DNA from: Guillardia theta CCMP2712
Taxonomy: Eukaryota; Cryptophyceae; Pyrenomonadales; Geminigeraceae
Length of the DNA: 64,000 nt
NCBI RefSeq assembly: GCF_000315625.1
Contig: NW_005434636.1
Span: forward strand, 207,298 to 271,297
Reading direction: 5' to 3'
Part shown: positions 63,572 through 64,000 of the stretch, in pieces
How the letters are laid out: each line of letters opens with the position of its first letter
Numbering within the stretch: the stretch's first letter is position 1
Position numbers and translations under genes: made by a program
The notes under the pieces: model-generated
Told to the model about the DNA's origin: nothing
What the model saw: only the letters and a program-made list of their open reading frames with translations
The model's database searches: none

Positions 63572-64000
63572 GCTGTGAAACATCTTTCACTGCGTTGTTA
63601 GAGCAGATTCTGTGAAGTTACTCTTTAAAACACGAATTTTTCGAAATGTAGTTTTGTTCCTGTTCCTTACGATCTTGTGGCATCATCGCGGCGGTTCGGC
63701 CCGGCGTGACCTCAGTTCACAGAGTCTATCTGACGAATTATTTAACAGTGTAAAGAGTCTTCTTGCTGATTTGCTCCGAAAGTCGTGCGGTGGTACAGAC
63801 TGACACATCACAGAATTGAATATCACGGTGGCGCGCCGTGTCGGATCGGACGGTTATCCGGGGCGGCGCCGCCGCAGCCTGCCGCCGGGCCGCGTGAGGC
63901 CGTCCGGCGTTCAACGGTCCGGAGTTCGGACCACTGTGACAACGGTGATGGCAGCCGGGCCCACCTGGGAGAGAGATCACTCAACTTTCAGCCTCAGACC
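63572..64000. repeat. 3' flank of the rhodopsin gene then GC-rich palindromic block
   Basis: 63690-63980 is GC-rich (ggggcggcgccgccgcagcctgccgccgggccgcg) and carries the ggcgttcaacggtccgga motif shared with 40795 and 28255. No gene is seen. Confidence 0.55.

Noticed and set aside
1-64000. CRISPR array or bacterial operon signals
   Set aside because: Tandem repeats here have no unique spacers of constant length, and genes have spliceosomal introns.

Overview
The window is eukaryotic nuclear DNA. Almost every recognisable gene is cut by short GT-AG introns (about 45-350 bp) whose phases can be reconciled by hand, and the rest is dominated by microsatellites (GGGA, GGA, CTCTC, CCCTT, GAT, AAC, GGACGA) with two runs of N (10565-10844 and 48496-48595). 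The gene mix is that of a flagellated, probably photosynthetic protist: a haloarchaeal/fungal-type rhodopsin, a plant-like cystathionine lyase, a RAP-domain organelle RNA protein, an EML-type HELP/WD40 protein, a coiled-coil protein and a voltage-gated cation channel. A cryptophyte such as Guillardia is my inference; no species marker was searched.

Layout. 0-5.3 kb: 5' part of a glycyl-tRNA synthetase gene (minus) and a six-exon GOLD-domain gene with a long Lys/Ala/Glu tail (plus). 5.7-6.9 kb: a complete seven-exon thiamine pyrophosphokinase (minus). 8.1-12.3 kb: a PNUTS-like PP1 regulatory subunit (plus). 12.7-16.2 kb: a WD40 protein (minus). 16.8-17.8 kb: an intronless Myb/HNH-like protein (minus). 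18.5-21.6 kb: an 18-exon cystathionine beta/gamma-lyase-family enzyme with two GC-AG introns (plus). 23.6-27.2 kb: a cyclic-nucleotide-binding protein (plus) converging on an SLC49-like MFS transporter (minus). 29.7-31.0 kb: an A20-like OTU protein that has apparently lost its catalytic Cys and His (plus). 31.4-33.5 kb: a coiled-coil protein (minus). 34.4-37.6 kb: three small genes sharing one conserved coding cassette (plus). 38.3-49.2 kb: a short EF-hand gene, a tRNA-Val(GAC), and a long paralogue in which the same EF-hand module is joined to a HELP/WD40 propeller (all plus). 49.3-53.8 kb: a RAP-domain protein (minus). 54.7-56.9 kb: a C-terminal piece of a voltage-gated channel with EF-hand and Pro/Thr/Ser repeats (minus). 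58.6-60.7 kb: a large Ser-rich ORF of unknown function. 61.0-62.0 kb: a Cys-rich type II membrane protein (minus). 62.4-63.6 kb: a type 1 rhodopsin carrying the whole bacteriorhodopsin proton-pump residue set (plus).

The long intergenic stretches (21.6-23.5, 27.2-29.6, 40.7-41.6, 56.9-58.2, 63.6-64 kb) look alike: GC-rich CCGG/GGCC-palindrome blocks, in most cases next to G-rich GGGGTAGGG arrays. They are probably one dispersed repeat family. The genes do not form an operon-like pathway. The only local relationships I can defend are the EF-hand paralogue pair and the three-gene cassette family.

Exon coordinates were derived by eye from splice consensus, reading phase and family similarity. 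Where phases close perfectly I say so; elsewhere only the gene span is given.
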